Of a stretch of DNA of 36,422 bases, positions 34,120 to 36,422 are shown one piece after another. Positions within the stretch are counted from its first letter, which is position 1. Every line of letters starts with the position of its first letter. The DNA lies in contig JAPPJO010000085.1 in the NCBI GenBank assembly GCA_028820325.1, forward strand, positions 1 through 36,422, written 5' to 3'. The stretch is from Gammaproteobacteria bacterium (lineage in GTDB: Bacteria > Gemmatimonadota > Gemmatimonadetes > Longimicrobiales > Gaopeijiaceae). Made by a program: the position numbers and the translations under genes. The notes below the pieces were generated by a model. The model had not been told where the DNA came from. It was given only the letters and a program-made list of their open reading frames with translations, and searched no databases.

Positions 34120-35589
34120 ATGACCCATCGCCGACCCGCCACGGTTCGGGAGTTGCGCGAATCGGGCTATCGCCCCCGCAGCGTGAAGGACGAGATGAGG
34201 GCCAACCTGGTCCGCAAGCTCCGCGACAGGGAGGAGTTGTTCCCGGGCATCCTGGGCTTCGACGACAGCGTGGTTCCCCAGATCGTGAACGGGATTCTCG
34301 CGCGGCACGACTTCATCCTGCTCGGCCTCCGGGGCCAGGCCAAGAGCCGGATCCTGCGTCAGCTGGTGGAGTTTCTGGACGAGGAGATCCCGATTCTCGC
34401 GGGCAGCGAGATCAACGACGAGCCGTTCCACCCGGTGTCGCGCTACGGCCGGCTGCTCATCGAGGAGCACGGGGAAGACGCGCCGGTGGCGTGGGTGCCG
34501 CGCGAGAGCCGGTATGTCGAGAAGCTCGCGACCCCGGACGTGAGCATCGCGGACATGATCGGGGACGTGGACCCCATCAAGGCCGCCCGCGGGGGACACA
34601 TCCTGGCCGACGAGCTGACGGTCCACTACGGGCTTCTGCCCCGGGCCAACCGCGGCATCTTCGCCATCAACGAGCTTCCGGATCTGGCCGGAAAGATCCA
34701 GGTGGGGCTCTTCAACATCCTCCAGGAGGGGGATGTGCAGATCAAGGGATACCCCATCCGCCTTCAGCTCGACATCATGCTGGCCTTCACCGCCAACCCG
34801 GAGGACTACACCGCGCGGGGCAAGATCATCACGCCGCTGAAGGACCGCATCGGGACCGAAGTGCGCACCCACTACCCGGAAACGCTCGGTGTCGGACGCG
34901 CGATCACGGCACAGGAGTCGTGGGTCGAGCGGGGGGATCTTCCGGTGGAGATTCCCGACTTCATCGGCGAGATCGTGGAGTCGATCGCGTTTCTGGCCCG
35001 GGTCGACAAGCGCGTGGACCAGCGCTCGGGCGTGAGCCAGCGCATGCCCATCTCGGTGCTGGAGATCGCCGTGGCCAGCGCGGAACGCCGCGCGCTCCGC
35101 CTGAAGGAGAAGACCGTCGTGCCGCGCGTGAGCGACATCTACGCAGCCCGGCCCGCGATCACCGGCAAGATGGAGCTGGAATACGAGGGCGAGCTGCACG
35201 GACCCGACCGCATCGCCCGCGAGCTGATCGCACGGGCGGCGGGGCAGGTCTTCGAGACGTATGCCGGCGGCGCCGACGTGGAACCGATCGTCGAGTACTT
35301 CGAAGAGGGGGGCGCGCTGCAGGTCTCCAACGACGCCGGGGCGAAGGCGTGCGTCAAGGGATTCGAGAACGTGCCCGGCCTGCTGGAGCTGCTCTCGCAT
35401 GTCGGGCTGGCGACAAAGGGTGCCGGCGACGGCCACACGGCATCCGCCTGCGAACTCGTGCTGGAGGCGCTGGTCGACGGCAAGCGCATCAGCCGCACCG
35501 ATGGGGGAGGGTACGGGCGCGCGCGCCACGACACTCCCGCGCCGGGGCAGGGATTCAAGGAATCGGGGCCGTTCCCGGCCCAGAGCTGA
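34120..35589 (+). CDS. Magnesium-chelatase-subunit-I-like AAA+ ATPase
   Basis: A 489-residue AAA+ ATPase of the Mg-chelatase I/MoxR group. The nucleotide-binding loop is LLGLRGQAKSRI (residues 67-78), an unusual Walker A in which the second Gly of GxxxxGK is replaced by Ala and a Gly occurs earlier. The Walker B-like block is GGHILADELTV, then GIFAINELPDLAGKIQVGL and the sensor block LDIMLAFTANPEDYT. The C-terminal half is helical. ATPases of this group usually act with a von Willebrand A (VWA) domain partner, but none lies in the window; the next gene downstream is a DinB-fold protein. A pigment-synthesis role is not supported by neighbours. The ATG at 34120 has only a weak ribosome binding site. 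The biological substrate is unknown. Confidence 0.82.
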   Translation: MTHRRPATVRELRESGYRPRSVKDEMRANLVRKLRDREELFPGILGFDDSVVPQIVNGILARHDFILLGLRGQAKSRILRQLVEFLDEEIPILAGSEINDEPFHPVSRYGRLLIEEHGEDAPVAWVPRESRYVEKLATPDVSIADMIGDVDPIKAARGGHILADELTVHYGLLPRANRGIFAINELPDLAGKIQVGLFNILQEGDVQIKGYPIRLQLDIMLAFTANPEDYTARGKIITPLKDRIGTEVRTHYPETLGVGRAITAQESWVERGDLPVEIPDFIGEIVESIAFLARVDKRVDQRSGVSQRMPISVLEIAVASAERRALRLKEKTVVPRVSDIYAARPAITGKMELEYEGELHGPDRIARELIARAAGQVFETYAGGADVEPIVEYFEEGGALQVSNDAGAKACVKGFENVPGLLELLSHVGLATKGAGDGHTASACELVLEALVDGKRISRTDGGGYGRARHDTPAPGQGFKESGPFPAQS

Positions 35590-35608
35590 GTCGAACAGGA
35601 GGAGAACC

Positions 35609-36205
35609 ATGCGTCGTTTCACTCGTGCTTCAGTCTACGCGAAGGCCCCGGTCACGAGTCGTCGAGGGCGGTTGCTTCTCGCCCGCGGCGTGCTGACGCT
35701 CGCCGCGGCGGCGGTGTTGGCGATGCCCGTGCACGCACAAGGGATTTCCGGATTCGGCGGAGAGTTGCGGGGCCAGTTCGAGGCGTCGGCAGAGAAGCTC
35801 GTGGCGCTGGCCGAGGCGATGCCGGCAGAGTCGTACTCGTGGCAGCCCATGGAGGGGGTGTACACCGTGGCCGCCGCGTACATGCACGTCGCCCGCTACA
35901 ACTACATGTATCCGGACATGTACCTCGGGGTCGACGCACCTGCGGGCGTGGATTACGCCTCGCTGGAAGAGCGGGTGACCACCAAGGGCGAGGCGGTGCG
36001 CATTCTTGCCGCGTCGATGGATCATGTGCGCGGCATCATGGACGCGATGTCCGAGGCGGACCTGGCGAAGCCCACCGAGCTGTACGGCCGCGAAGTGGAG
36101 AACTGGGCGGTGTTGCTGCAGCTGCTGACCCACATGAACGAGCACCTGGGGCAGGCGATCGCCTATGCCCGCATGAACCGGGTCGTGCCGCCCTGGTCGC
36201 GGTGA
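35609..36205 (+). CDS. Exported DinB-family protein
   Basis: A 198-residue protein with an N-terminal signal peptide (LLLARGVLTLAAAAVLAMPVHAQ) followed by a four-helix DinB/YfiT-like domain. The His residues of AAAYMHVARYN, and of LLTHMNEHLGQAIAYAR, are at the positions of the metal ligands in this superfamily. The first is followed by an aromatic-rich segment (YNYMYPDMYLG). Many such proteins are thiol-dependent or metal-binding enzymes; the activity here is unknown. AGGAGG stands 6-7 nt before the ATG at 35609, an excellent ribosome binding site. It follows the AAA+ gene by 19 nt and may be cotranscribed with it. The frame upstream of the ATG is a shadow of that gene. Confidence 0.85.
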   Translation: MRRFTRASVYAKAPVTSRRGRLLLARGVLTLAAAAVLAMPVHAQGISGFGGELRGQFEASAEKLVALAEAMPAESYSWQPMEGVYTVAAAYMHVARYNYMYPDMYLGVDAPAGVDYASLEERVTTKGEAVRILAASMDHVRGIMDAMSEADLAKPTELYGREVENWAVLLQLLTHMNEHLGQAIAYARMNRVVPPWSR

Positions 36206-36255
36206 CCGCCGCCACCCCGGTGTAGCCGTCGCCGGCGTCCGGGGCGCCGTGCTCG

Positions 36256-36422
36256 TCAGAAGCCTGCCGCCCGGGCGATGCGCTGCTGGCCGACCGGAAG
36301 GGGGAGGTCTGCCAACTCTGCCGGGGTGACCCAGCGGCCCGCCGCCTCCCCCCACTCCGCGGCCACCTCGACCCGCCGCGGCCGGTACACCGCCGTGAAG
36401 TGCGAGAACCGGTGGGTGACCG
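36256..36422 (-). CDS. mutY: 3' end of a MutY-like A/G-specific adenine glycosylase (cut by window edge)
   Basis: About 55 codons are visible on the minus strand, ending in a TGA at 36256-36258. The residues read THRFSHFTAVYRP, then RRVEVAAEWGEAAGRW and VTPAELADLPLPVGQQRIAR. The HxFSHF motif followed by W, a 'PxxLxxLPLP' stretch and a final helix is the C-terminal Nudix-like domain of MutY, which recognises 8-oxoguanine opposite adenine. Only this last domain is in the window, so the call rests on one motif. It converges with the DinB-family gene, with 50 nt between stop codons. Confidence 0.65.
   Translation of the reverse strand, partial: VTHRFSHFTAVYRPRRVEVAAEWGEAAGRWVTPAELADLPLPVGQQRIARAAGF

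Noticed and set aside
36215..36244. CCCCGG/CCGGGG inverted repeat between the DinB gene and mutY
   Set aside because: A 6-bp arm pair in very GC-rich sequence is expected by chance; no T-run follows.

Overview
The window is about 36.4 kb of GC-rich bacterial chromosome with densely packed genes and short gaps. I recognise no insertion sequence, phage gene, tRNA, rRNA or CRISPR array. The gene mix points to an aerobic heterotroph, most likely a member of the Gemmatimonadota or a close relative: an alternative complex III (ACIII) operon, a GWxTD-domain TPR protein, exported beta-propeller lipoproteins, a Lon protease with a GTG start, and a YpdA-type bacillithiol disulfide reductase. This placement is inference from gene content, not from a marker gene.

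Layout. 1-3.9 kb (minus): gcvH-gcvP of the glycine cleavage system, followed after 2 nt by a metallo-beta-lactamase-fold hydrolase cut by the left edge; a clear promoter lies before gcvH. 4.2-8.2 kb (plus): short/branched-chain acyl-CoA dehydrogenase, tatA, a TrmJ-type RNA methyltransferase, a small GGDEF protein and an inositol-monophosphatase-family phosphatase (hisN-like). 8.3-17.1 kb (minus): complete ACIII operon actABCDEF followed by a beta-propeller lipoprotein; a promoter and a 12-bp triple repeat lie upstream of actA. 17.5-20.1 kb (plus): a 97-residue unknown protein and the exported GWxTD protein. 20.3 kb: a lone AbrB-type DNA-binding protein. 20.5-23.3 kb (minus): a three-gene operon with 4-nt overlaps, made of a coiled-coil protein, a LuxE-like acyl-protein synthetase and a LuxC-like acyl-CoA reductase, with no luciferase. 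23.5-24.5 kb (plus): ypdA. 24.6-28.3 kb (minus): lon, then a ygfZ-like folate-binding protein. 28.7-31.0 kb (plus): gamma-glutamyltransferase-family enzyme and a NUDT19-like Nudix hydrolase. 31.0-33.9 kb (minus): ETF-quinone oxidoreductase and a second propeller lipoprotein. 34.1-36.2 kb (plus): a magnesium-chelatase-type AAA+ ATPase and an exported DinB-fold protein. 36.3 kb to the right edge (minus): the 3' end of a mutY-like gene.

How the genes fit together. Much of the window concerns electron entry into quinone and onward: acyl-CoA dehydrogenase would pass electrons through ETF (not in the window) to ETF-QO, and ACIII would oxidise the quinol and reduce a cytochrome c or oxidase. TatA is a component of the export route that the twin-arginine motif of ActB suggests. 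Both propeller lipoproteins are the last genes of quinone-enzyme operons. The points most worth a second look are the coiled-coil/LuxE/LuxC operon, the ETF-QO that lacks one of four cluster cysteines, the recurring respiratory-operon/propeller pairing, and the dyad-rich lon-ggt intergenic region.
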